Source of the DNA: Candidatus Saganbacteria bacterium | Lineage (GTDB): Bacteria > Margulisbacteria > WOR-1 > O2-12-FULL-45-9 | Direction: 5' to 3' | DNA: 46,951 nucleotides | Assembly (NCBI GenBank): GCA_013204645.1 | Contig: JABMSE010000050.1 | Location: forward strand, 1 to 46,951 | Program-made: the position numbers and the translations under genes | Notes under the pieces: model-generated | Seen by the model: only the letters and a program-made list of their open reading frames with translations | What the model was told of the DNA's origin: nothing | Databases searched by the model: none | Shown here: in pieces, positions 38,147-46,951 of the stretch | How the letters are laid out: every line of letters starts with the position of its first letter | Numbering within the stretch: the stretch's first letter is position 1

Positions 38147-38769
38147 TATTTACATAGTCTCCCGAAATTATTCAATATTCTCAATCCTATGTCTCCGCTT
38201 TTTTCAGGATGAAATTGAAGACCAAACAAATTATCTTTCCACACGGCTGAAACAAATTCAGGTCCATAATCCGTTTTCGTGGCAATAATCGTTTGATCTT
38301 TTGGGACACCATGATAAGAATGAGCAAAATAAACCATACTGCCATCTTCGACGCCATCAAAAATCGGGGCTTGGTGTTTGATAAGCAGTCTATTCCAGCC
38401 CATATGCGGAATACTTAAATCGTTCCAGGGGGTGTTTTGAAAATTAAATCTTTTTACTTTTCCCTCAAGAATTCCCAGTCCCTTTTGTTTTCCTTCCTCC
38501 GATTCCTCGAAAAGATGCTGTAGCCCTAAGCAGATACCAAGAAAAGGTTTCGAAAGTGCAATAGCTTCCTCAATAGCTATTTCAAGGCCTCCTTGGCGAA
38601 GCTCATGTAGCGCCGCATCGAAAGATCCAACTCCAGGCAGAACAATTCCTTTGGCGTTGCGGATGGTGGTTTTATCTTTGGTGATTTCGGAGCAAATCCC
38701 TAGTTTTTCAAAGGCCTTTTCAACACTGCGCAGGTTTCCTGAACCATAATCAATGATAGCTATAGACAT
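38146..38769 (-). CDS. hisH: imidazole glycerol phosphate synthase subunit HisH
   Basis: IAIIDYGSGNLRSVEKAFEKLG, LPGVGSFDAA, FLGICLGLQHLFEES, GLQFHPEKSG. Confidence 0.95.
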   Translation of the reverse strand: MSIAIIDYGSGNLRSVEKAFEKLGICSEITKDKTTIRNAKGIVLPGVGSFDAALHELRQGGLEIAIEEAIALSKPFLGICLGLQHLFEESEEGKQKGLGILEGKVKRFNFQNTPWNDLSIPHMGWNRLLIKHQAPIFDGVEDGSMVYFAHSYHGVPKDQTIIATKTDYGPEFVSAVWKDNLFGLQFHPEKSGDIGLRILNNFGRLCK

Positions 38770-39632
38770 AGTGCGGCGGCTCCAAGCACTCCGGCCTTGA
38801 CGCCTAATTTGGCCCTTACAATTTTAACTGACTTTGCTGGCAGGGTTAGAGCATATTTTTTAAATTCTGTTTTTACGGGGTTTATGATTAGCTCCCGCAT
38901 ATTCGAGAGGCCGCCGCCAATAATTACCATTTCCGGGTTAAAAATATTTACCAGATTGGCTACTCCGATGGCCAGATAGTGTGCAGTTTCTGCAATTGCT
39001 TCTTGTGCTTTTTTGTCTCCTTGACGAGCAGCTAGTTCTAGCGCAAGGGCCGAGATGCCAGTTTTCTTTTTTAGGGCGGATCCCGAGGCCAGGGCTTCGA
39101 GACAGCCCCTTTGGCCGCAACCGCATTTGGGGCCGTTGCAGTCAATTATCATGTGGCCAAACTCACCGGCTGAACCAATGGCCCCCCGGTAGATTTTCTT
39201 GTTAATAACGATGCCGCCTCCAATTCCAGTTGAAACGGTTAGATAGATGCAGTCTTTTACAAATTTAGCTGCTCCAAACCAGGTTTCAGCCAGGGCAGCG
39301 CAATTGGCATCGTTGTCGACCGAAACCGGAACCCTAAACTCTTTTTGCAGGATTTGTTTGAGGTTGACCCTTTTCCAGCCTGGCAGGTTAGGGGCTTCAA
39401 TTACAATTCCTTGGTCATGCAGGATAGGGCCGGGTGCGCCAATGCCGATAGCCTTGATCTTTACCTTTTGGCTTTTGAACAGCATACGAATGGCTTTTTT
39501 AATATTATCAATAACCTTTTTTTTGCCCTTTTTGGCTTCGGTGGGAATTTGGACATCCATGAGCATTTTTCCGGAGGGGGTAACGAGTATGCCAGCAATC
39601 TTTGTCCCGCCTAAATCAATACCAATTATCAT
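38760..39632 (-). CDS. ROK family sugar kinase (glucokinase-like)
   Basis: IGIDLGGTKIAGILV, VDNDANCAALAE, STGIGGGIVI, CGCGQRGCLEALASG. Confidence 0.93.
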   Translation of the reverse strand: MIIGIDLGGTKIAGILVTPSGKMLMDVQIPTEAKKGKKKVIDNIKKAIRMLFKSQKVKIKAIGIGAPGPILHDQGIVIEAPNLPGWKRVNLKQILQKEFRVPVSVDNDANCAALAETWFGAAKFVKDCIYLTVSTGIGGGIVINKKIYRGAIGSAGEFGHMIIDCNGPKCGCGQRGCLEALASGSALKKKTGISALALELAARQGDKKAQEAIAETAHYLAIGVANLVNIFNPEMVIIGGGLSNMRELIINPVKTEFKKYALTLPAKSVKIVRAKLGVKAGVLGAAALCL

Positions 39633-39709
39633 AATAGGGAAAGTATAACTTTTTTTGAAAAAAGTTGCAAGATAGGGCTTTTATCCCTAATCGCCTCGCA
39701 AATGCTTAG

Positions 39710-39860
39710 GTGCCAGGCACGAGGTGTGCCAGGCACCTAAGCAGGCACCTAAGGAATCCTTCGTAAAATAAGCTGTGCCTGGCACGTAAGGAGCTGTGCC
39801 AGGCACCTAAGCGATTAAGAGTGGGCCGCCCCCAATTAAATGGTAAGCCGTCCCCATTTA
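39710..39860. repeat. REP-like cluster: four GTGCC(A/T)GGCAC palindromes plus TAAATGGTAAGCCGTCCCCATTTA
   Basis: Palindromes at 39710-39720, 39726-39736, 39775-39785 and 39796-39806; 24-mer at 39837-39860. Confidence 0.85.
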
Positions 39861-39970
39861 AAATTTGACCCATAGCCCCCAAAATCTTGACAAAGATGGG
39901 GAGGAGGAGGAGAATAGATTGAAGAACTTTATCGTGATTATAAACCAAACTATTGCTGTGGGAGATAGTT

Positions 39971-40285
39971 ATGAAGAAAGAAGAATTTGATAATAAAAAA
40001 TGTTTTCTCGAAAAAGCTGGCTTTAAACTAAACAAAATAACAAAACCCATCAAAGGTGGTCTTGAAGAATATGAGTTTTGGTTAAGTTCTTATGCTGTCT
40101 TGAGCGAGGATTATTTTGACGAACCTTTACCAGATATTAAAAACAAAGTGGCAAAAGCAAAGCAAATATTTCATGAAAAAGGTGAGTTGGTTATGCTTTT
40201 TAATTTTCCCAGTCACTTAAATCCAGATTTGGCTAAAACAATTCGTGATAGATGGAAATCCAAATACCCGGATCTCCGTTCCTGA
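39971..40285 (+). CDS. hypothetical protein (104 aa), partner of SIR2-like gene
   Basis: Start at the internal ATG (MKKEEFDNKKCFLEKAGFKL); SD-like GGGAG upstream. Confidence 0.5.
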   Translation: MKKEEFDNKKCFLEKAGFKLNKITKPIKGGLEEYEFWLSSYAVLSEDYFDEPLPDIKNKVAKAKQIFHEKGELVMLFNFPSHLNPDLAKTIRDRWKSKYPDLRS

Positions 40286-40373
40286 TTCCCGGATCCTCAG
40301 GCTGGCGCCTTTTATAGGTAAAAAAACGAGGATTTTGTTGGCTTAAAATAATGAGGGAGTATAGTCCGTAATT

Positions 40374-41600
40374 ATGAAGACAGTTTATGTGATGGGTGCT
40401 GGCGCAAGCACATCAAGCCCTAATCAAGATACAGCTACGGGAAAAAGCAACCCGGTGGATTCCTCCTTTTGGCAAACTGTTGAGGAATTAAATCTACTTA
40501 ATTCTTTCCCCTTGCTAAATAAATTCTTAGATATAATCTATTGTGGCAGAATAGGAATAGGGGGTATAAAAATCGGTATGGAAGCCGTTTATACTCTTGT
40601 AGATAACTACATATCGATATTGGCTATGGGTGAGGTTGGGATTTATGATCATTTTGACGAAACTGATTGTTTTGGAAGAAAAATATCATTAATACGACAT
40701 GTAAAAAACAACAAAGATTTGTGGGGTGCGATAAATGCGTATAGTGATGCAGTGAATATGGCAAATAGTCAAACAACCATTAAATGCTTAGTTTATTTTA
40801 GGCAAATTGAAACGGAGCTTATCGAATTAATTTATGCTGTTTTTTTTAAAATAAATAAAGGATGGAATTGTCCTTTGCATAATAACTTTCTTTCAAATAT
40901 TATAGATAAGGAAAACGAAGCGACCATAATATCGTTTAATTATGATTTGCTAATAGATGGTGCTTTTGCGCAGCAAAAATATATTCCAAATGTTGATTTT
41001 TCATATTACCTATGGTTTCATCGATTTAGTGGTTTTTTGTCTAGAGATTTAAAACACAAAGAAATAATAGTTCGTCGTATTCAACGAGAACCACCTGGCG
41101 ATCGGATCGAGTTAATAAAATTGCATGGATCGTTAAATTGGTTTGTGCTAATGGATAAAGGCGAACCAAAACATACATATTTTCAAGCGATAGGCGATCT
41201 GGAGTACGTACCAGAAACTAATAGAGTCTATTCACTTAGGTTTGAGTACGAAGAGGGAAGTCAAAAAAATTTAACGTTAAAAAGAGCTATTATGCCACCA
41301 ATTTTAGGAAAGTTGAAGAAGTTCAAAGATAAAATCTCTTTTGAAAGCTTATGGAGTAGAGCGCTAGAAAAATTGATCAATTGTGATGAAATCGTTTTCG
41401 TTGGATATTCTTTGCCGGTTGCAGATTTTATGGCGGAATGGTTGTTTCGAACGGCGTATACATTAAGCAGCAATAAAAAAAATGTTGTGCAAATTATAAA
41501 TCCTGATCCGAAGGTAGCAGAAAGGCTAGGAAATATTTACTTCCAGGCTAATATATCGAATAATTTTAAAGACTTCAACAAATACGTAGAATCACTATAG
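40374..41600 (+). CDS. SIR2-like domain protein
   Basis: N-terminal VYVMGAGAS, ISFNYDLLID, IKLHGSLNW, IVFVGYSLPVADFM. Confidence 0.85.
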   Translation: MKTVYVMGAGASTSSPNQDTATGKSNPVDSSFWQTVEELNLLNSFPLLNKFLDIIYCGRIGIGGIKIGMEAVYTLVDNYISILAMGEVGIYDHFDETDCFGRKISLIRHVKNNKDLWGAINAYSDAVNMANSQTTIKCLVYFRQIETELIELIYAVFFKINKGWNCPLHNNFLSNIIDKENEATIISFNYDLLIDGAFAQQKYIPNVDFSYYLWFHRFSGFLSRDLKHKEIIVRRIQREPPGDRIELIKLHGSLNWFVLMDKGEPKHTYFQAIGDLEYVPETNRVYSLRFEYEEGSQKNLTLKRAIMPPILGKLKKFKDKISFESLWSRALEKLINCDEIVFVGYSLPVADFMAEWLFRTAYTLSSNKKNVVQIINPDPKVAERLGNIYFQANISNNFKDFNKYVESL

Positions 41601-41644
41601 GATATTATAATTATCCCGTAGATACCTAGAGCATCGGTGCACCT

Positions 41645-41692
41645 GTGCCACGCACAACTCATTCCACGCTCAATTCCTTAGGTGCCAGGCAC
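41645..41692. repeat. REP-like palindromes distal to SIR2-like gene
   Basis: GTGCCACGCAC variant 41645-41655 and GTGCCAGGCAC 41682-41692. Confidence 0.75.
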
Positions 41693-41815
41693 CTAAGCCC
41701 ACCTAAGCCGAAAACAAGCTTAATATATTGAATTGAGTATTATCGTCGACGACCCATAAAAAAAATCAAACAAACCTTGACGCCAAACCTTTTGCATAGT
41801 AGAATAATGTTGTCC

Positions 41816-42406
41816 ATGGAAACACCCAATCAAGATCAAAATCAAAATCCAAATGTAAACCCTGACGAAGACTCCAAGTTGCTTTCGGAGATCCGAGGAG
41901 AAAACAGTGCCATGGCCTTTTTTAAGAAGGCCCTGCTTTTTTTGCTATTAGTCGGAATAATTATTGCCAGTTTTTGGGTAAGTTTTCAGCTGGGCAAAAA
42001 AATACTTGTTCCGGTAAAGAAAATGCCAAAAACGCAGGTGGCAATTATTATTCCGGAGCCTCCTCCAAATATAGCGGCCTTACAAGCAATTGAGGGGATA
42101 GAAGAGGTAGAAGCGGTAAAGGCTCCTCCTAAAGAAGCAGTCAAAACCGTGGCCGTAAAGTCAACAACCTATTATCCAACTGCATCTCCCAAATATTATA
42201 AGGTGCAGGCAGGTTATTTTTTGGTTAAATCTAATGCTGACAATCTTGCTAAAAAGATTAAGGGAAATGGCTTTGATACCTATGTGAAAAGGGTGGGGAG
42301 GGGATGGCGCGTTCAGGTTGGTGCTTTTAATCGCAAATCCCAGGCTCTTTCCGTCGATCGAGCCTTAACCGCTAAAGGGTTTGAGTCGATTATTGTATAC
42401 GAATAA
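41816..42406 (+). CDS. SPOR-domain membrane protein
   Basis: Transmembrane helix LLFLLLVGIIIASFWVSF; C-terminal YYKVQAGYFLVKSNADNLAKKIKGNGFDTYVKRVGRGWRVQVGAFNRK. Confidence 0.8.
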   Translation: METPNQDQNQNPNVNPDEDSKLLSEIRGENSAMAFFKKALLFLLLVGIIIASFWVSFQLGKKILVPVKKMPKTQVAIIIPEPPPNIAALQAIEGIEEVEAVKAPPKEAVKTVAVKSTTYYPTASPKYYKVQAGYFLVKSNADNLAKKIKGNGFDTYVKRVGRGWRVQVGAFNRKSQALSVDRALTAKGFESIIVYE

Positions 42407-42443
42407 TCTCTTAAGGTAATCGGAATAAAAGGAGGAAAAATAG

Positions 42444-43490
42444 ATGGGACTGTATGATATGATTTTTGGGCATTTTTCAAGAGATCTGGGAATTGATTTA
42501 GGGACCGCAACTACACTGGTATTTGCAAGGGGTGAGGGAATAATCCTTTGTGAGCCGTCGGTTGTGGCAATTGATAGAGATAGCGGAAAGGCTTTGGCAA
42601 TTGGAAATGAAGCCAAGGGAATGCTGGGAAGAACCCCGGCTAACATTGTGGCAGTTAGGCCCATGCGCGATGGGGTTATTGCGGATTTTGAAATTACCGA
42701 AACTATGTTGCGCCACTTCATTCATAAAGGGCATAATCGCTCTGCTTTTGTTAGGCCGCGTATAGTAGTTGGTGTTCCGTCAGGTATCACCGGGGTAGAG
42801 AAAAGGGCAGTTTTAGATGCAGCCTTGCACGCGGGTGCACGGGAAGCCTACCTAGTTGAAGAACCAATGGCTGCGGCAATTGGTGCCAATCTTCCGGTAT
42901 CCGAAGCTCAAGGCAGCATGATTGTTGATATTGGAGGTGGAACAACCGAAGTTGCAGTGCTTGCTTTAGGAGGAATAGTTGTTTCAAAATCAATTCGCGT
43001 AGCGGGTGATGAAATGGACGAAGCAATTATGTCCCACTGCCGCAAAAATTATAATTTACTCATCGGTGAACGAACGGCAGAGCAGATTAAAATTGATATT
43101 GGTTCAGCCTATCCGCTTTCCGAAGAAAGAACCATTGAGGTTCGCGGTCGCGACTTGGTTACCGGGCTCCCTAAAACCCTAACCCTAACTTCGTCAGAAA
43201 TAAGGGATGCACTTTCGGATCCTGTTTCAACGGTAGTGGATGCCGTCAGAATGACGCTTGAGAAAACCCCCCCGGAATTAGCAGCTGATATCATGGATCG
43301 CGGTATTGTTATGGCTGGGGGAGGGTCGCTTTTGCGCGGCCTTGATAAATATCTTGCCCAGGAAACAGATATGTCAGTTTACGTAGTGGACGATCCTATC
43401 TCCTGTGTTGCTTATGGGACGGGAAAGATTTTAGAAGAAATTGACACGCTTAAGAAAGTATTGATTATGCCAAAACGTTTTGCGCAGTGA
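42444..43490 (+). CDS. mreB: rod shape-determining protein MreB
   Basis: [57 protein letters not shown]. Confidence 0.97.
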   Translation: MGLYDMIFGHFSRDLGIDLGTATTLVFARGEGIILCEPSVVAIDRDSGKALAIGNEAKGMLGRTPANIVAVRPMRDGVIADFEITETMLRHFIHKGHNRSAFVRPRIVVGVPSGITGVEKRAVLDAALHAGAREAYLVEEPMAAAIGANLPVSEAQGSMIVDIGGGTTEVAVLALGGIVVSKSIRVAGDEMDEAIMSHCRKNYNLLIGERTAEQIKIDIGSAYPLSEERTIEVRGRDLVTGLPKTLTLTSSEIRDALSDPVSTVVDAVRMTLEKTPPELAADIMDRGIVMAGGGSLLRGLDKYLAQETDMSVYVVDDPISCVAYGTGKILEEIDTLKKVLIMPKRFAQ

Positions 43491-44299
43491 CTCGTTTTCA
43501 TTCTTATCGAAAGAAAAAATCTTATACGCTGGTAATATTTCTTGTTTTACTGACGTTGTTTGTTTTTCTTTCACTTTTCCAAAACCTTTTCGGTGTGCGA
43601 TCCTTTTTCATTTCTTGTCTTTACCCAGTTCAGCTTGTGACCGTTTCGGTTTTTAAGGGTGTAACTAGTATCCCCCGAGCTATTAATGATTTGCGAAACC
43701 TCTCAGGTGAGAATCACAAATTAAAAAAAGAAATAAGCTTTTTGGTTCCCAAGCTTATAACTCTAACTGAATTAAAAAAAGAAAATACACGTTTAAGACA
43801 GGCGCTTTCTTTTGCTGAAAATAACTCTTTTGCTAATAAACTTCTAACGGCACAGATTGTTAGCCGAGCACCTACCCCCTGGTTTTGCCTTCTTTCTATA
43901 AATCAAGGGAGCCAAAATGGAGTTAAAAATAATATGACGGTTATAAGCCGCGATGGCTTAGTTGGTAAAATTATTGAGGTTTCAAAGTATTCCTCAAAAA
44001 TTATGCTATTAACCGATGGTGAGAGCTCGGTTGCGGCCCTTGACGCGCGGAGCCGAGATTTTGGGGTCGTGGCTGGATCCGGTTCCAACAAACTTTTTAT
44101 GAAATATGTGGATACACAAGGAGACATAAAAGAGGCAGATCAAGTTGTTACCTCCAATGTTTCCCTTATTTTCCCTCCGGGAATTCCAATTGGTCAGGTA
44201 GTCGTTGCCACCAAGGGGGAACATGATCTTTTTTACCATATAGAGATAAAACCGGCCGTTGATTTTTCACGGCTAGAAGAAGTTTTTATTGTCCTTTAA
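43487..44299 (+). CDS. mreC: rod shape-determining protein MreC
   Basis: Transmembrane helix plus coiled coil, [39 protein letters not shown]. Confidence 0.93.
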   Translation: MTRFHSYRKKKSYTLVIFLVLLTLFVFLSLFQNLFGVRSFFISCLYPVQLVTVSVFKGVTSIPRAINDLRNLSGENHKLKKEISFLVPKLITLTELKKENTRLRQALSFAENNSFANKLLTAQIVSRAPTPWFCLLSINQGSQNGVKNNMTVISRDGLVGKIIEVSKYSSKIMLLTDGESSVAALDARSRDFGVVAGSGSNKLFMKYVDTQGDIKEADQVVTSNVSLIFPPGIPIGQVVVATKGEHDLFYHIEIKPAVDFSRLEEVFIVL

Positions 44300-44302
44300 A
44301 AA

Positions 44303-44779
44303 ATGCGCTTTCTAAAAATAGCAATATATCTATTAACTATCCTTGTTTTGCAGGTCGTGGTTTTTTCGCGACTAAATATCTTTGGTGCCTCGCCTGATTT
44401 AATCTTAGTTTCGGTAATTATTCTGGCGGTTTTGGCAAAACCTAAAGTCGCAATCCTTTTCGCTTTTTCTGGTGGTTTATTGCAAGATATTCTTTCCTGT
44501 GGAATTTATTCAAATACCCTCATAAAATTGGTCGTAGCCTTTTTGATCAGTTTTTTTAAAGATAACTTTTCCGGAGATGATAATTTATTGATTATTGCGT
44601 TGGTGGCGATCGTCTCTCCGCTCACCTTGATAATCCAAGCAACATTTGTTTTTTGGGGAAAACAAATTGATCTCCCTTATGTTGTTTTGAGGATTGTTTC
44701 CGAAAGTATTTATAATTTGCTCTTCGTTTTCCTTCTATTGCCTATCTTGCGTAAAATTGTCGTGAGGGATTTGTCGTAA
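44303..44779 (+). CDS. mreD: rod shape-determining protein MreD
   Basis: Polytopic ORF in the MreD position; SPDLILVSVIILAV, GGLLQDILS. Confidence 0.88.
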   Translation: MRFLKIAIYLLTILVLQVVVFSRLNIFGASPDLILVSVIILAVLAKPKVAILFAFSGGLLQDILSCGIYSNTLIKLVVAFLISFFKDNFSGDDNLLIIALVAIVSPLTLIIQATFVFWGKQIDLPYVVLRIVSESIYNLLFVFLLLPILRKIVVRDLS

Positions 44780-46602
44780 TGGTTGTCCGAAAAAACCAAG
44801 TATTAATTATAGCTTTTATATTCGCCTTCATTATTCTTTTTTTGCGTTTACTGCAATTACAATTTGCCGAACATAATAAGTTTAGCGGGCTTGCCCATGA
44901 AAATGCTGCTACCATTGTACGTGAGCCTGCGCCACGCGGAATAATTTATGATCGCTATGGTAAGGTCCTGGTTGAAAATCGCCCCGTTTTTTCCGTCCGG
45001 GTTTTGCCGCATATTTTGTCAAAAAAGAGCAAGAGTGAGCAACAAAGGATTTTATCTTTGCTTAGCAGTTTGCTTTCTTACAAAGTAGAATTAAAGGTTT
45101 CAGCAACTGAACCTATTATTGTAAAGGACAAAGTGGCACTCAAAACTGCTATGCAAATTTCAGAGAAGGGACGTGAATTAGAAGGTGTGGTTCTCACCAG
45201 TCGTCCCATAAGGTTGGTGCGCCACGGAAGCGTTGCCTCTCACGTCTTGGGTTATGTTGGAGAAATTGAAGCTTCTGAATTGGCCAAAATGAGGAAACAG
45301 GGATATCGCATGGGGGATATAGTCGGAAAGGATGGAGTTGAAAAAATTTATGACCGCCAGATCCGGGGGGTTGATGGTGGTAAAAAAGTTGAAGTGGATG
45401 TTTATGGGGCCCCGATTAGAATTCTTGAATCTATGGAGCCAACCCAAGGACCGGATATGAAATTAACCCTGGATATTGAAATGCAAAAAGCAGTTGAAGC
45501 TGCTTTGGGCAATCAAGAAGGGGCTGTCGTAGTTTTGAATGCTAATTCCGGAGAAATCTTGGCCATGGCAAGCTATCCCAATTATGACCCCAATGTTTTT
45601 ACCGAACCTATGCAAAACTGGAGATGGAAGGAGCTTAAGCAAAAAAAACATCCCTTTATAAATCGCGCTTTGGCTATTTATCCTCCGGGATCAGTCTTTA
45701 AAGTTGTGACCTTAGCTGCCGCGCTTTCCGAAGAAAAAGCAAGAGCTTCTGAAAGGACGAATTGCTATGGCACCTATTTAATCAAAAACCGGCTGGCTAA
45801 ATGTTGGTTGTTTGGTGGCCATGGATCAATTGATCTTATGGAAGGATTGGTTTGGTCCTGCGATGTGATATTTTATGATTTAGGACGTCGCCTCGGGCCC
45901 GACCTTATGTCCAAATATGCTAAAAAATTTGGGTTGGGCATGCGAACCGGCCTCGATCTCCCCCAGGAAAAAAAAGGAACTATACCTAACCGAGCCTGGA
46001 AAGAAAAATACCTCAAAACCTCCTGGTATGAGGGAGATTCAATTAACTATGGAATTGGCCAGGGATTTGTTGAAGTGACCCCTCTTCAGATGGCGGTTCT
46101 TTACGCTTCTATCGCCAGCGGCAATATTTATAAGCCCTATGTTGTAGCCGAGATAAAGGATAGGCAAGGGAAGGTTTTGTATAAGGGAGAAACAGAGGTA
46201 GTGGGGGAGGTTCCCGTGTCTTCTGAAAACCTTAAACTAATAAGAAATGCTTTAAAACAGGTGGTTGCGCGCGGGACGGGTGTTGCAGCCCGGGTTGCCG
46301 GAATCCCTGCGGCTGGAAAAACTGGAACAGCGGAGAATCCTGGTAAGCCCCACGCTTGGTTTGTCTGTTATGCTCCTTATGACGATCCAGAAATTGTAAT
46401 CTCTGTTTTTGTCGCCCATGGTGAGCATGGTGATAAGGCTTCGGCTTACGTAGCCCGTGATATCTTAAAGTGGTATAAGGAACACCGACTGAAAAAAGTT
46501 TATCCAGAAGAACGCTTCGAAGGTCAGTATATTTTGCATGGCAACGTAGCGGTTCCTTATCGTCACCGCTATGCGCCAATTCCTTCAGCTGAAGCCGAGT
46601 AA
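44779..46602 (+). CDS. mrdA: penicillin-binding protein 2
   Basis: PAPRGIIYDRYGKVLVENRPVF, YPPGSVFKVVT (SxxK), AGKTGTAE. Confidence 0.95.
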   Translation: MVVRKNQVLIIAFIFAFIILFLRLLQLQFAEHNKFSGLAHENAATIVREPAPRGIIYDRYGKVLVENRPVFSVRVLPHILSKKSKSEQQRILSLLSSLLSYKVELKVSATEPIIVKDKVALKTAMQISEKGRELEGVVLTSRPIRLVRHGSVASHVLGYVGEIEASELAKMRKQGYRMGDIVGKDGVEKIYDRQIRGVDGGKKVEVDVYGAPIRILESMEPTQGPDMKLTLDIEMQKAVEAALGNQEGAVVVLNANSGEILAMASYPNYDPNVFTEPMQNWRWKELKQKKHPFINRALAIYPPGSVFKVVTLAAALSEEKARASERTNCYGTYLIKNRLAKCWLFGGHGSIDLMEGLVWSCDVIFYDLGRRLGPDLMSKYAKKFGLGMRTGLDLPQEKKGTIPNRAWKEKYLKTSWYEGDSINYGIGQGFVEVTPLQMAVLYASIASGNIYKPYVVAEIKDRQGKVLYKGETEVVGEVPVSSENLKLIRNALKQVVARGTGVAARVAGIPAAGKTGTAENPGKPHAWFVCYAPYDDPEIVISVFVAHGEHGDKASAYVARDILKWYKEHRLKKVYPEERFEGQYILHGNVAVPYRHRYAPIPSAEAE

Positions 46603-46613
46603 TTGCGGCCCTT

Positions 46614-46740
46614 TTGAAATGACAAATGACAAATTAAAAATGACAAATGAAGGAATAATTATTTTAATAACAAATCCCGACAAAGTCGGAATACCATCAT
46701 TTGACATTTGACATTTGACATTGGTCATTTGACATTAACA
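46614..46740. repeat. imperfect inverted repeat of TGACAAA/TTTGTCA-type words
   Basis: Left arm AATGACAAATGACAAAT; right arm ATTTGACATTTGACATTTGACATT; central CCGAC-AAA-GTCGG hairpin at 46677-46689. Confidence 0.7.
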
Positions 46741-46824
46741 TAGGTATCCAAAGGGTCTATTGATGTTTTATGATTTTTATGAGATAATATTTGTTCTTGT
46801 AGACTTGAAAAAGGAGCTTAAAAA

Positions 46825-46951
46825 ATGGCAAAGGTTGAAATAGCCGCAGACAAAAGAGAAGAATTAGGGAAAAAGAATAAAAAAATTCGTCAGCAGGGGT
46901 TAGTGCCGGCGGTGGTTTATGGCCGTAAATTCAAATCTACTCCCATAACTC
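46825..46951 (+). CDS. rplY: ribosomal protein L25/general stress protein Ctc family, truncated by window end
   Basis: MAKVEIAADKREELGKKNKKIRQQGLVPAVVYGRKFKSTPIT. Confidence 0.85.
   Translation, partial: MAKVEIAADKREELGKKNKKIRQQGLVPAVVYGRKFKSTPIT

Noticed and set aside
39247-39648. 133-aa plus-strand ORF opposite the ROK kinase
   Set aside because: Antisense shadow of a well-supported ROK family gene.

Overview
The window is 46,951 bp of bacterial DNA and most of it is ordinary core metabolism. Recognisable genes include cimA, lysA, cdaA-type diadenylate cyclase, panB, tRNA-Arg(CCT), aroK, aroB, tyrS, an O-antigen/exopolysaccharide block, ispF, pdxJ, rpiB, hisA, hisH, a ROK kinase, mreBCD, a PBP2 (mrdA) and the start of an L25-type ribosomal gene. 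The least expected region is about 25.41-37.45 kb. It holds twelve co-directional ORFs that I cannot assign to any family. Among them are a 69-aa helical-hairpin protein that could be a secretion needle or filament subunit, a 130-aa rod-like small protein, a 54-aa ORF absent from the supplied track, two adjacent 73-aa proteins that both end in a G-G-x(0-1)-D-I-P-V tail, and a 1842-aa protein with a glycine-rich hydrophobic hairpin like pore-forming translocators. Three intergenic sites in this block share the motif TGCAAGTTT-N14-CGATA. The motif resembles a sigma28/FliA promoter and suggests a dedicated small regulon. My working hypothesis is a divergent type III-like (or other contact-dependent) secretion substrate/tip locus. 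No conserved secretion ATPase or export gate lies in the window, so this is inference. Other observations: REP-like GTGCCAGGCAC palindrome clusters bracket two accessory loci (a Fic gene and a SIR2-like gene); the fic promoter appears leaderless with helically phased direct repeats; a tRNA-like fragment precedes tRNA-Arg; and a lipoprotein carries a Thr/Ser linker of about 220 aa. No similarity search was run. All family assignments come from reading motifs.
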